Shown here: positions 1 through 5,843 of the stretch, one piece after another
How positions within the stretch are numbered: the stretch's first letter is position 1
Layout of the letters: each line of letters starts with the position of its first letter
Made by a program: the position numbers and the translations under genes
NCBI GenBank assembly: GCA_023818785.1
Contig: JAMWCO010000058.1
Coordinates: 1 to 8,107 of the forward strand
DNA: 8,107 nucleotides
Reading direction: 5' to 3'
DNA from: Candidatus Omnitrophota bacterium
Lineage (GTDB): Bacteria > Ratteibacteria > UBA8468 > B48-G9 > JAFGKM01
Notes under the pieces: generated by a model
Seen by the model: only the letters and a program-made list of their open reading frames with translations
Databases searched by the model: none
What the model was told of the DNA's origin: nothing

Positions 1-554
1 TCAGAAAGAATAAATGTTGCTTTAAATTTCAATTCTGACTCAAATTTATTTATAAAAATAAGATTTTTAATCTTTGAAATATTTTTTTTTATTAAATCAA
101 ATCTGAAATCTCCAACACCATCAATAATTATAAATTCAGGTCTATTTTCAATTACATCCTCAATTTGATTTAAAGAAATTTCTTCTTTCCCAGGAGTATT
201 ATCAATAAGAACAGGAAAGTATAAATTTCCCTGTATTTGTCTTATTAATAAGTGGGTCAATTTTCCATAAACATGACCAGTTGCCCTTTCTATTAAAACA
301 CCTATCCTATAATTTAATTTTCTTCCTTCTCTTGGTCTAACAATTGTACCTACTTTTGTCTTTCTTTCAATCAATCTTTCATGTTCAAGAAAAGATAAAA
401 CCTTATTAATTGTTCCTCTATTTACATTATAAATCTTTACAAGTTCATACTCTGTTGGCAATTTTTCTCCTGGCTTCATTTTCAAAATTTCTTTAAGCAA
501 ATCCTCTTTAATCAGTTCAAACTTTTTCTTATAAACTATCTTCTTCTTTTCCAT
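1..554 (-). CDS. GntR-type transcriptional regulator with LacI-like sensor domain (3' end cut off by the window edge)
   Basis: I translated this by hand from the ATG at 554-552. It reads 184 codons without a stop to the window edge, so the C-terminus is missing. Residues 7-73 form a GntR-family winged helix: KPGEKLPTEYELVKIYNVNRG gives the typical turn and recognition helix (residues 27-47), followed by LIERKTKVGTIV in the wing (61-72). From about residue 80 (YRIGVLIERATGHVYGKL) the protein looks like the start of a periplasmic-binding/LacI-type effector fold, with FIIIDGV (141-147) matching the strand that ends the first beta-alpha units. This AraR-like architecture normally binds a sugar and relieves repression; the ligand cannot be read here. 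No Shine-Dalgarno precedes the ATG. It is transcribed divergently from nth, and its promoter carries two palindromes, so autoregulation is plausible. The winged-helix call is firm; the sensor call is good but rests on an incomplete domain. Confidence 0.88.
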   Translation of the reverse strand, partial: MEKKKIVYKKKFELIKEDLLKEILKMKPGEKLPTEYELVKIYNVNRGTINKVLSFLEHERLIERKTKVGTIVRPREGRKLNYRIGVLIERATGHVYGKLTHLLIRQIQGNLYFPVLIDNTPGKEEISLNQIEDVIENRPEFIIIDGVGDFRFDLIKKNISKIKNLIFINKFESELKFKATFILS

Positions 555-584
555 TTGTCTATTTATTCAACAATTTATTTAAAT

Positions 585-611
585 GTTATACCTTAAACAA
601 AATTTTGTCAA
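585..611 (-). promoter_or_regulatory. Promoter of the GntR-type regulator
   Basis: Read on the minus strand, a perfect TTGACA (611-606) is followed by TATAAC (590-585) at 15 bp, or by TAACAT (588-583) at the ideal 17 bp. Either -10 would start RNA about 20-25 nt upstream of the regulator ATG at 554. A 12-bp palindrome fills most of the spacer. Confidence 0.6.
597..608. promoter_or_regulatory. Perfect 12-bp palindrome inside the regulator's promoter, candidate operator
   Basis: ACAAAATTTTGT is its own exact reverse complement. It lies between the minus-strand -35 and -10 and overlaps the -35 hexamer. A GntR-type dimer bound here would block RNA polymerase, so it is a candidate autoregulatory operator. 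AT-rich DNA makes short A/T palindromes common, so position matters more than symmetry. Confidence 0.4.
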
Positions 612-612
612 G

Positions 613-637
613 TTTTTCCGAACCCGGTTCGGTAAAA
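613..637. promoter_or_regulatory. GC-rich inverted repeat, candidate operator in the divergent spacer
   Basis: The core is CCGAACC-C-GGTTCGG (618-632), a perfect 7-bp inverted repeat around one base. It is extended by TTTT (613-616) and AAAA (634-637) after one mismatched pair (617/633). It is strikingly G+C-rich for this AT-rich spacer. It abuts the -35 of the regulator promoter (606-611) and lies about 40 bp upstream of the nth -35. The size and symmetry fit a dimeric repressor site, most simply for the adjacent GntR/LacI-type protein. No T-tract follows in the position expected for a terminator of either gene. Confidence 0.6.
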
Positions 638-676
638 TTTTTAGGACTAAATTAAATCCATCTGAATCTTATAAGT

Positions 677-705
677 TTGACAAAGATTTAGTTTTTCAAT
701 AAAAT
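677..705 (+). promoter_or_regulatory. Strong sigma70-type promoter driving nth and the downstream operon
   Basis: TTGACA (677-682) is a perfect -35 and TAAAAT (700-705) is a five-of-six -10, separated by exactly 17 bp. The expected transcription start is about 711-713, only 2-4 nt before the nth ATG at 715. The nth transcript should therefore be leaderless or nearly so. Confidence 0.75.
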
Positions 706-714
706 TATTTCAAG

Positions 715-1341
715 ATGAGTAAAGTAAAAAATATTATTAAAATTTTGGAGAAGAAATATCCAGAAGCAAAAACAGCATTGAAATTTGAAAATCCTTTTCA
801 ACTTTTAATCGCAACAATTCTATCTGCACAAACAACCGATGAAAGAGTAAATAAAGTAACATCTTCTTTATTTAAAAAGTTAAAAGAACCAGTTGATTTC
901 GTAAATGCAGATTTAAAAAAAATAATGGATGAAATAAAATCAGTAAATTTTTATAGGAATAAAGCAAAGAATATAAAAAAATTGTGTGAAATACTTCTCA
1001 ATCAATATAATGGAAAAGTCCCTAATAAAATGGATGATTTACTTAAACTACCAGGAGTTGCAAGAAAAACAGCAAATGTTGTTCTATCACAAGGTTTTGG
1101 TATTGCAGAAGGGATTGTTGTAGATACTCATGTAAAAAGAGTTTCTTATCGTCTTGGTTTAACAAAAAATACTGATGCAGAAAAAATAGAAAAAGACCTT
1201 ATGAAAATAGTCCCCAAAAAAAATTGGATTGACTTTCCATTTAGATTAATTCTTTTAGGAAGGAATATATGTAAAGCAAAAAATCCTGATTGTGAGAATT
1301 GTCCATCAAATAAAATTTGTCCGAAGAAAGGAGTAAAATGA
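715..1341 (+). CDS. nth: Endonuclease III (DNA glycosylase/AP lyase)
   Basis: This 208-residue protein matches the length of bacterial endonuclease III, which removes oxidised pyrimidines from DNA and nicks the resulting abasic site in base excision repair. The N-terminus (FENPFQLLIATILSAQTTD, residues 24-42) aligns with the family start, which supports the ATG at 715. The helix-hairpin-helix is LPGVARKTA (112-120) with the catalytic lysine at K118. The catalytic aspartate is D137 in VDTHVKRV. The C-terminus carries the [4Fe-4S] ligands C186, C193, C196 and C202 in the family spacing C-x6-C-x2-C-x5-C. All key residues are present, so it should be active. No ribosome binding site precedes it and the promoter ends 9 nt upstream, which points to leaderless translation. 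Its TGA overlaps the next gene's ATG, so the two are probably translationally coupled. Confidence 0.96.
   Translation: MSKVKNIIKILEKKYPEAKTALKFENPFQLLIATILSAQTTDERVNKVTSSLFKKLKEPVDFVNADLKKIMDEIKSVNFYRNKAKNIKKLCEILLNQYNGKVPNKMDDLLKLPGVARKTANVVLSQGFGIAEGIVVDTHVKRVSYRLGLTKNTDAEKIEKDLMKIVPKKNWIDFPFRLILLGRNICKAKNPDCENCPSNKICPKKGVK
1328..1333 (+). promoter_or_regulatory. Shine-Dalgarno that sets the phosphoesterase start
   Basis: AAGGAG lies 4 nt before the ATG at 1338, inside the last codons of nth. It favours ATG 1338 over the in-frame TTG at 1317, and it is one of only two clear Shine-Dalgarno sites in the window. Confidence 0.8.
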
Positions 1342-1724
1342 TTTTTGTTATTCAAGAACATTTTGCAACTCATCATCATTTTGATTTGCGTCTTGAAATG
1401 AATGGAGTTTTAAAATCATGGGCAATACCAAAGGAAATACCTAAAAAACAGAATAGTAAAAAACTTGCTGTGGAAGTGGATGACCATCCGCTTGAATATG
1501 CCAATTTTGAAGGAGAAATCCCAGAAGGTTATTATGGTGCAGGAAGAGTTAAGATATGGGATAAAGGGGAGTATAAATTGATAAAAAATGAGAAAAATAA
1601 AATAGAATTTGAATTAAAAGGAGAAAAAGTAAAAGGGTTATATATCCTTATTCATTTTAAAAAAGAAAGAGATAAAAACCTATGGTTAATTTTAAAAAAA
1701 AATGAAAATATTGAAAAAAATTGA
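1338..1724 (+). CDS. Stand-alone LigD-type DNA 3'-phosphoesterase (PE domain)
   Basis: This 128-residue protein consists of just the PE domain usually fused to the ligase and polymerase in bacterial LigD. The PE enzyme trims 3'-terminal ribonucleotides and removes 3'-phosphates, leaving the 3'-OH needed for ligation or synthesis. Six residues match the active site recalled for Pseudomonas LigD (H42, H48, D50, R52, H84, Y88) with identical spacing: H8, H14, D16, R18, H50 and Y54. The surrounding motifs LKSWAIPK (25-32), DDHPLEYANFEGEIPEG (48-64) and YGAGRVKIWDKG (66-77) are typical. No ligase or polymerase module is attached. Stand-alone PE proteins are known from archaea and some bacteria. 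The start is ATG 1338 with a good Shine-Dalgarno; the ATGA overlap with nth suggests coupled expression of a nicking enzyme and a 3'-end cleaner. A short A-rich tail overlaps the next gene by 23 bp. Confidence 0.93.
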   Translation: MIFVIQEHFATHHHFDLRLEMNGVLKSWAIPKEIPKKQNSKKLAVEVDDHPLEYANFEGEIPEGYYGAGRVKIWDKGEYKLIKNEKNKIEFELKGEKVKGLYILIHFKKERDKNLWLILKKNENIEKN

Positions 1725-2454
1725 ATTGGGATTTTTTATGTTTTTAATTTCTGGTTGTGCTATAAATGTGGCTACAAAACCCCAAAAGGAAAGTTATACA
1801 TACCATATAGTGAAAAAAGGAGAAAATTTATTCAGAATTTCAAAATATTATTATGAAGGGGAGACAGTTGAAAAAATTAAAGAAGGAGTGGAAAGGATAA
1901 AAAAGGCAAATAATTTAAAGGATGAAACTATATCAGTTGGACAGAAATTATTAATTCCACAAACAGATAAAAAACAACCATCCTACGCGCTTTTACCCCC
2001 AACTGATATACAGATTCAGCAACCCCAAATTACACCAAAGACACCTTCTGAAACAGAAATAAAGATAGTTAAAGATAATGTTTTTATCTGGCCTTGTGAT
2101 GGTAAAATTATATGCAGATTTGGAGAACTTGGAAATAAAGGGATTGATTTGATGGTTGAACAAGGAATAGATGTTTTTGCCTCATTAGATGGAGAAATTG
2201 TTTTCACTGGAAATACAAAAAAATATGGTGAAACAATTATAATAAAACATCCTCAATCAATATATACAGTTTATGCTCATGATATTGAAATTAAAGTTAA
2301 AAATGGAGAAAGAGTAAAAAAAGGAGAACCAATAGGTAAAATAAAATCAGGGACACAAAGAAAAAGATATATACATTTTGAAATTATTATAGATGGAGTA
2401 AATGTTGACCCCTTAAAATACCTACCAGAAAAAGATGAAAAGAGAACAGATTGA
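1702..2454 (+). CDS. nlpD: NlpD-like lipoprotein with LysM and degenerate LytM (M23) domain
   Basis: This is a 250-residue envelope protein. Residues 1-19 form a lipoprotein signal with lipobox I16-S17-G18-C19. The next residues are Ala and Ile, not Asp, which predicts outer-membrane retention if the cell is diderm. A LysM peptidoglycan-binding domain spans about 32-86 (YHIVKKGENLFRISKYYY to GQKLLIP), followed by a Pro/Gln-rich linker (87-120) and a LytM/M23 fold at about 127-242. The metal site is broken: the His of HxxxD is N145 (GNKGIDL, D149 kept) and the first His of HxH is Y223 (YIHFEI, H225 kept), while H193 in YAHD remains. E. coli NlpD, an activator of the amidase AmiC in daughter-cell separation, has the same overall layout and a similarly degenerate site. 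I infer activation of a cell-wall amidase and not direct hydrolysis. The start overlaps the phosphoesterase gene by 23 bp and has no Shine-Dalgarno, but it is needed for the signal peptide. Confidence 0.88.
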   Translation: MKILKKIELGFFMFLISGCAINVATKPQKESYTYHIVKKGENLFRISKYYYEGETVEKIKEGVERIKKANNLKDETISVGQKLLIPQTDKKQPSYALLPPTDIQIQQPQITPKTPSETEIKIVKDNVFIWPCDGKIICRFGELGNKGIDLMVEQGIDVFASLDGEIVFTGNTKKYGETIIIKHPQSIYTVYAHDIEIKVKNGERVKKGEPIGKIKSGTQRKRYIHFEIIIDGVNVDPLKYLPEKDEKRTD

Positions 2455-3580
2455 GAAAGAAATACTTGAAAAATATGCAGTTTTTAGTTTTGAAAGTTTA
2501 GGAAGAAGATATAAAGAACAAGAGCATCCTTTTAGAACACCTTTCCAGAGGGACAGAGATAGAATTATTCATTCAACTGCATTTAGACGACTTGAATATA
2601 AAACCCAAGTTTTTATTTATCATGAAGGTGATTATTACAGAAACCGACTTACCCATACTCTTGAAGTTCAGCAGATAGCAAGAACGATTGCAAGAGAATT
2701 AAGAGTTAATGAGGACCTTGTAGAAGCAATTGCACTTAGTCATGACCTTGGACATACACCTTTTGGACATAAAGGAGAAAATGTTTTAAATGAAATCATG
2801 CAATCACTTAGTTATAGAGGTTTTGAACATAATAGACAAGGTTTAAGAATAGTAGATTTTCTTGAAAATAGATATCCTGAATTTCCAGGTTTAAACTTAA
2901 CATATGAAGTTAGAGAAGGGATAATAAGACATACAACAAGTTACGATATCCCTTTAATAGAAGAAGAATATGGAGAATTTATAAAGTTTAAATCACCATC
3001 TATTGAAACTCAGATAGTTAATATTGCTGATGAGATTGCTTACACCTGTCATGACCTTGATGATGGAATTAAATCAGGAATTATTGAATATAATGACTTG
3101 AAGAAAGTTGAATTATGGATAGAAGTAGAAAAAATTTCTGAAATAGAAAAAAAACCAGAAAAGCATAAAAGGCATATAATGATAAGAAATTTAATAAATT
3201 ACCTTGTTAGTGATGTTATTGAACAGACAAAGAAAAATTTAATTCAATTAAATCCTAAATCAGTAGATGATGTAAGAAATATGGATTTGATTGTAAAAAA
3301 TTCAGAACAGGTAATGATAAAACATGCTGAGTTAAGAAAGTTTCTTGAAGAAAAAATGTATACGCACCCAAAAGTGATAAGAATGACAGAAAAAGGTGGT
3401 AGAATAATAAAAGAACTTTTTAAAGCATATTATAAAGAGCCAAAACAATTACCCCTTCATATACAGAAGAAAATTGAGAAAGAAAAGAAAGAGATTGTTA
3501 TATGTGATTATATTGCTGGAATGACTGATAGGTTTGCTATAAGTGAATATCAAAAACTTTTCTCATCAGATATATTCTAA
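2435..3580 (+). CDS. dgt: dGTPase-family HD-domain deoxynucleoside triphosphate triphosphohydrolase
   Basis: This 381-residue protein belongs to the HD-superfamily dGTPase-like enzymes, which split dNTPs into deoxynucleoside and triphosphate and so adjust dNTP pools. The diagnostic N-terminal block HPFRTPFQRDRDRIIHSTAF runs from residue 31 to 50, followed by RRLEYKTQVF and YHEGDYYRNRLTHTLEV. The metal ligands are H74, H103-D104 (in SHDLGHTPFGH) and D199 (in NIADEIAYTCHDLDDG). The C-terminal part (about 320-380) has the usual ending with YIAGMTDRFA. The length suits the short bacterial type (dGTPase-like, type 2) and not the roughly 500-residue E. coli Dgt. The conserved block beginning near residue 20 leaves little choice but ATG 2435, which overlaps the nlpD-like gene by 20 bp. 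No Shine-Dalgarno is evident. The exact nucleotide preference cannot be told from sequence. Confidence 0.93.
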   Translation: MKREQIEKEILEKYAVFSFESLGRRYKEQEHPFRTPFQRDRDRIIHSTAFRRLEYKTQVFIYHEGDYYRNRLTHTLEVQQIARTIARELRVNEDLVEAIALSHDLGHTPFGHKGENVLNEIMQSLSYRGFEHNRQGLRIVDFLENRYPEFPGLNLTYEVREGIIRHTTSYDIPLIEEEYGEFIKFKSPSIETQIVNIADEIAYTCHDLDDGIKSGIIEYNDLKKVELWIEVEKISEIEKKPEKHKRHIMIRNLINYLVSDVIEQTKKNLIQLNPKSVDDVRNMDLIVKNSEQVMIKHAELRKFLEEKMYTHPKVIRMTEKGGRIIKELFKAYYKEPKQLPLHIQKKIEKEKKEIVICDYIAGMTDRFAISEYQKLFSSDIF

Positions 3581-3581
3581 A

Positions 3582-4640
3582 ATGGAAGATAAAGTTTACT
3601 GGATTGCCTTAAATTTGATAGGAATATCATGGCCTAAAATTAAAAAATTTATTGAGATGGAAGGTATAAAAGAACTATTTAATTTAAGAATTGAAGAACT
3701 TTTATCTCTTGGGATATCAAAAAATCTCGCAGAGAAAATAGTTAAATGGGAAGAATTACCTATAAAAGAAGAAATTGAATATATTAAAAAAGAAGGGATA
3801 AATATTTTAACTATAGATGACCCTCTTTATCCTTATTTACTTAAAGAAATTTTTGATCCACCTATTTTACTATATGTTAAAGGGAATGTAAATCTTAATC
3901 AAATCTCAATAAGTATAGTAGGGACAAGAAATCCATCTATTTATGGTTTAAAAATGGCAGAAAAATTTGCATCTGAACTTGCCTCATTAGGTTTTATTAT
4001 TGTAAGTGGTCTTGCAAGAGGGATTGATACTGCTTGTCATACAGGTGCTTTAAGAGTTGGAGGGAAAACAGTAGGAGTTCTTGGTTCTGGATTTAAAAAT
4101 TTTTATCCACCAGAAAATAAAAAAATTGAAAATGAAATAATAAAAAATGGCGCTATAATAACAGAATTTCCATCAAATACTCTCCCTACCAAATATAATT
4201 TTCCAAAAAGAAATAGAATTATATCAGGACTTTCAAAAGGTGTTATTGTTATAGAGGCAGGACCAAAAAGTGGTGCTTTAATTACAGCAAATTTTGCTCT
4301 TGAACAGGGAAGAGATGTTTTTGCTTTACCTGGAAGGATTGATACATTATATTCAAAAGGGACAAATAAACTATTAAAAGAGGGAGCAATTTTGGTTGAA
4401 AATATAGAGGATATACTTACATCATTAAATATTAAATTTGAAAAAAAGGAGAAGAAAGAAATAGAAGTTGAAACAGAAATAGAGAAAAAAATTTTAAGTC
4501 TTTTAGAACAACCATTACAACTTGAAGAAATTTTGATAAAAACAGGTATATCAACATCTCTTTTATTTTCTTTTCTTACAAAACTTCAAATTAAAGGAAT
4601 TATTGAAGAATTGCCAGGAAAAATATATAGGAAAAAATAG
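3582..4640 (+). CDS. dprA: DNA processing protein DprA
   Basis: DprA binds incoming or exposed single-stranded DNA and loads RecA onto it; it is central to natural transformation but is also found in non-competent bacteria. This 352-residue protein has the full three-part layout. A helical N-terminal domain (about 1-65, SAM/HhH-like) begins with YWIALNLIGIS. The Rossmann-like core (about 70-280) has SIVGTRNPSIYG (111-122), VSGLARGIDTACHTGAL (141-157), FPKRNRIISGLS (207-218) and KSGALITANFALEQGRDVF (229-247). A C-terminal winged helix spans about 296-350 after a Lys/Glu-rich linker. I chose ATG 3582, one nucleotide after the dgt stop, over the in-frame ATG at 3543, because the earlier start adds 13 residues not expected in the family and overlaps dgt by 38 bp. 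No Shine-Dalgarno is present, so reinitiation after dgt is likely. Confidence 0.95.
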   Translation: MEDKVYWIALNLIGISWPKIKKFIEMEGIKELFNLRIEELLSLGISKNLAEKIVKWEELPIKEEIEYIKKEGINILTIDDPLYPYLLKEIFDPPILLYVKGNVNLNQISISIVGTRNPSIYGLKMAEKFASELASLGFIIVSGLARGIDTACHTGALRVGGKTVGVLGSGFKNFYPPENKKIENEIIKNGAIITEFPSNTLPTKYNFPKRNRIISGLSKGVIVIEAGPKSGALITANFALEQGRDVFALPGRIDTLYSKGTNKLLKEGAILVENIEDILTSLNIKFEKKEKKEIEVETEIEKKILSLLEQPLQLEEILIKTGISTSLLFSFLTKLQIKGIIEELPGKIYRKK

Positions 4641-4666
4641 TTTAAAAGAATAAAAAATTGTATAAT
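4638..4666 (+). promoter_or_regulatory. Weak candidate internal promoter for proS
   Basis: A perfect -10 hexamer TATAAT (4661-4666), preceded by TG, lies in the 57-bp gap between dprA and proS. The -35 position 17 bp upstream (4638-4643, TAGTTT) matches poorly. This is the only junction in the operon with room for a promoter. In such AT-rich DNA the -10 match alone is weak evidence. Confidence 0.35.
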
Positions 4667-4686
4667 ATTTCTATTTATTTAAGAAA

Positions 4687-4692
4687 AAGGAG
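4687..4692 (+). promoter_or_regulatory. Strong Shine-Dalgarno for proS
   Basis: AAGGAG within an A-rich run lies 5 nt before the proS ATG at 4698 and fixes that start. Most genes here have none, so this suggests independent ribosome recruitment for proS. Confidence 0.8.
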
Positions 4693-4697
4693 TTAAA

Positions 4698-5843
4698 ATG
4701 AGATGGAGCAAATATTTTATACCAACACAAAAAGAAGCACCAAAAGAAGCAGAAACAATTAGTCATAAACTTATGGTAAGAGCAGGTCTAATAGATAAAC
4801 TTTCTGCTGGTGTATATACATATTTACCTCTTGGTTTAAATGTTTTAAAAAAGGTTGAAAATATAGTTAGAAAAAGTATGAATGAAGCAGGTGCAATTGA
4901 ATTACTTATGCCATCTTTACAACCTGCAAGTTTATGGAAGGAAACAGGCCGTTTTAATAAAATGGGAAAGGATATGATTACATTTATTGATAGACATAAT
5001 AGAGAGATGATTTTTGGTCCTACTCATGAAGAAGTTATAACTGACATTGTAAGAAGATATATAAAGTCATGGAGACAACTTCCTATTATATTTTATCAAA
5101 TACAAACAAAATTTAGAGATGAGATTAGACCAAGATTTGCAATAATAAGAGCAAGAGAATTTTTAATGAAAGATGCTTATAGTTTTGATTTAGATGAAAA
5201 AGGACTTGATAAATCATATAATTTAATGAAAGAAACATATAATAAAATATTTGAAAAGTGTGGACTTAAATGTACTATAAAGGAAGCAGAAAGTGGAGTT
5301 ATTGGAGGTAAATTTTCAGAAGAGTTTGTAGCAGAAGGTGAATGTAGTGAACTTGAAGTAGGACATATATTTAAACTTGGTCTTGAATATAGTATATCAA
5401 TGAAAGCAAACTTTATTGATAAAGATGGTAAAGAAAAACCAATATATATGGGTTGTTATGGAATAGGAGTAAGTAGAATAGTTGCTGCAATAATTGAAGG
5501 TAATTATGATAAAGATGGTATTATATGGCCGATATCAGTTTCACCATTTTTAATTGTTATTATACCAACAAATATGCAGGATGGACTTATTTTAAATATT
5601 AGTGAAAGAATTTATAATGAATTGATTGAAAAAAAACTTGAAGTTATTTTTGATGATAGAGATGAGAGTGTAGGAGTAAAATTTAAAGATGCAGACCTTT
5701 GTGGATTCCCTTTCCAAGTTATTGTTGGCAAAAAAGTAAAAGAGGGTAAAGTTGAAATAAAAATAAGAAAAGGACAAAAAATTGAGCAAATAAACCCAGA
5801 AAATATTTATCCTTATCTAAAAAATTTTATTGAAAAAAGTTAG
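4698..5843 (+). CDS. proS: Prolyl-tRNA synthetase, compact form lacking the INS editing domain
   Basis: This class II synthetase attaches proline to tRNA-Pro. The catalytic core is complete. Motif 1 falls at about 60-80 (AGAIELLMPSLQPASLW), the TxE-type loop is GPTHEE (107-112), motif 2 is at 138-164 (KFRDEIRPRF, RAREFLMKDAYSFD), and motif 3 is at 252-267 (GCYGIGVSRIVAAIIE). The HGTP anticodon-binding domain covers about 283-380. The protein has only 381 residues, against about 570 for ordinary bacterial ProRS. The roughly 180-residue YbaK-like INS domain, which hydrolyses Ala-tRNA-Pro, is missing: GGKFSEEF (203-210) is joined by about nine residues to EVGHIFKLG (220-228). The reading frame is unbroken through this junction and both sides are conserved, so this is a true compact form and not a frameshift. 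The start has a strong Shine-Dalgarno. The 3' end overlaps the convergent AEC gene by 27 bp. Confidence 0.95.
   Translation: MRWSKYFIPTQKEAPKEAETISHKLMVRAGLIDKLSAGVYTYLPLGLNVLKKVENIVRKSMNEAGAIELLMPSLQPASLWKETGRFNKMGKDMITFIDRHNREMIFGPTHEEVITDIVRRYIKSWRQLPIIFYQIQTKFRDEIRPRFAIIRAREFLMKDAYSFDLDEKGLDKSYNLMKETYNKIFEKCGLKCTIKEAESGVIGGKFSEEFVAEGECSELEVGHIFKLGLEYSISMKANFIDKDGKEKPIYMGCYGIGVSRIVAAIIEGNYDKDGIIWPISVSPFLIVIIPTNMQDGLILNISERIYNELIEKKLEVIFDDRDESVGVKFKDADLCGFPFQVIVGKKVKEGKVEIKIRKGQKIEQINPENIYPYLKNFIEKS
5817..5843. other. Tail-to-tail overlap of proS and the AEC permease gene
   Basis: The last 27 bp of proS on the plus strand are also the last 27 bp of the permease gene on the minus strand. 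No GC-rich hairpin with a T-tract is visible for either direction here, so the two transcripts probably run into each other as antisense tails or end by a factor-dependent route. Confidence 0.85.

Noticed and set aside
613..637. Inverted repeat as an intrinsic terminator
   Set aside because: It lies upstream of both divergent genes and between their promoters, where no transcript from within the window would need to end.
1317..1337. TTG start giving the phosphoesterase seven extra residues
   Set aside because: The ATG at 1338 has AAGGAG at 4 nt, an ATGA overlap with nth, and places the first conserved residues (FVIQEH) right after the start.
1146..1379. Minus-strand open frame of 77 codons
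   Set aside because: It lies opposite nth and the phosphoesterase gene and has no recognisable motif.
1694..1722. A-rich stretch at the phosphoesterase/nlpD overlap as a programmed frameshift site fusing the two proteins
   Set aside because: The second protein has its own ATG and a complete lipoprotein signal, which must be N-terminal to work.
2016..2207. Minus-strand open frame of 63 codons
   Set aside because: It lies opposite the conserved LytM region, with no start signal or domain.
3543..3581. Upstream ATG giving DprA 13 extra residues
   Set aside because: It overlaps dgt by 38 bp and adds sequence not expected before the conserved YWIAL start; ATG 3582 directly after the dgt stop fits better.
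5592..5789. Minus-strand open frame of 65 codons rich in Phe, Asn and Ile
   Set aside because: It lies opposite the ProRS anticodon-binding domain; the composition is that expected from reading A-rich coding DNA backwards.
4698..5843. ProRS as a frameshifted or truncated pseudogene
   Set aside because: All three class II motifs and the anticodon-binding domain are intact in one frame; only the separable INS domain is missing.
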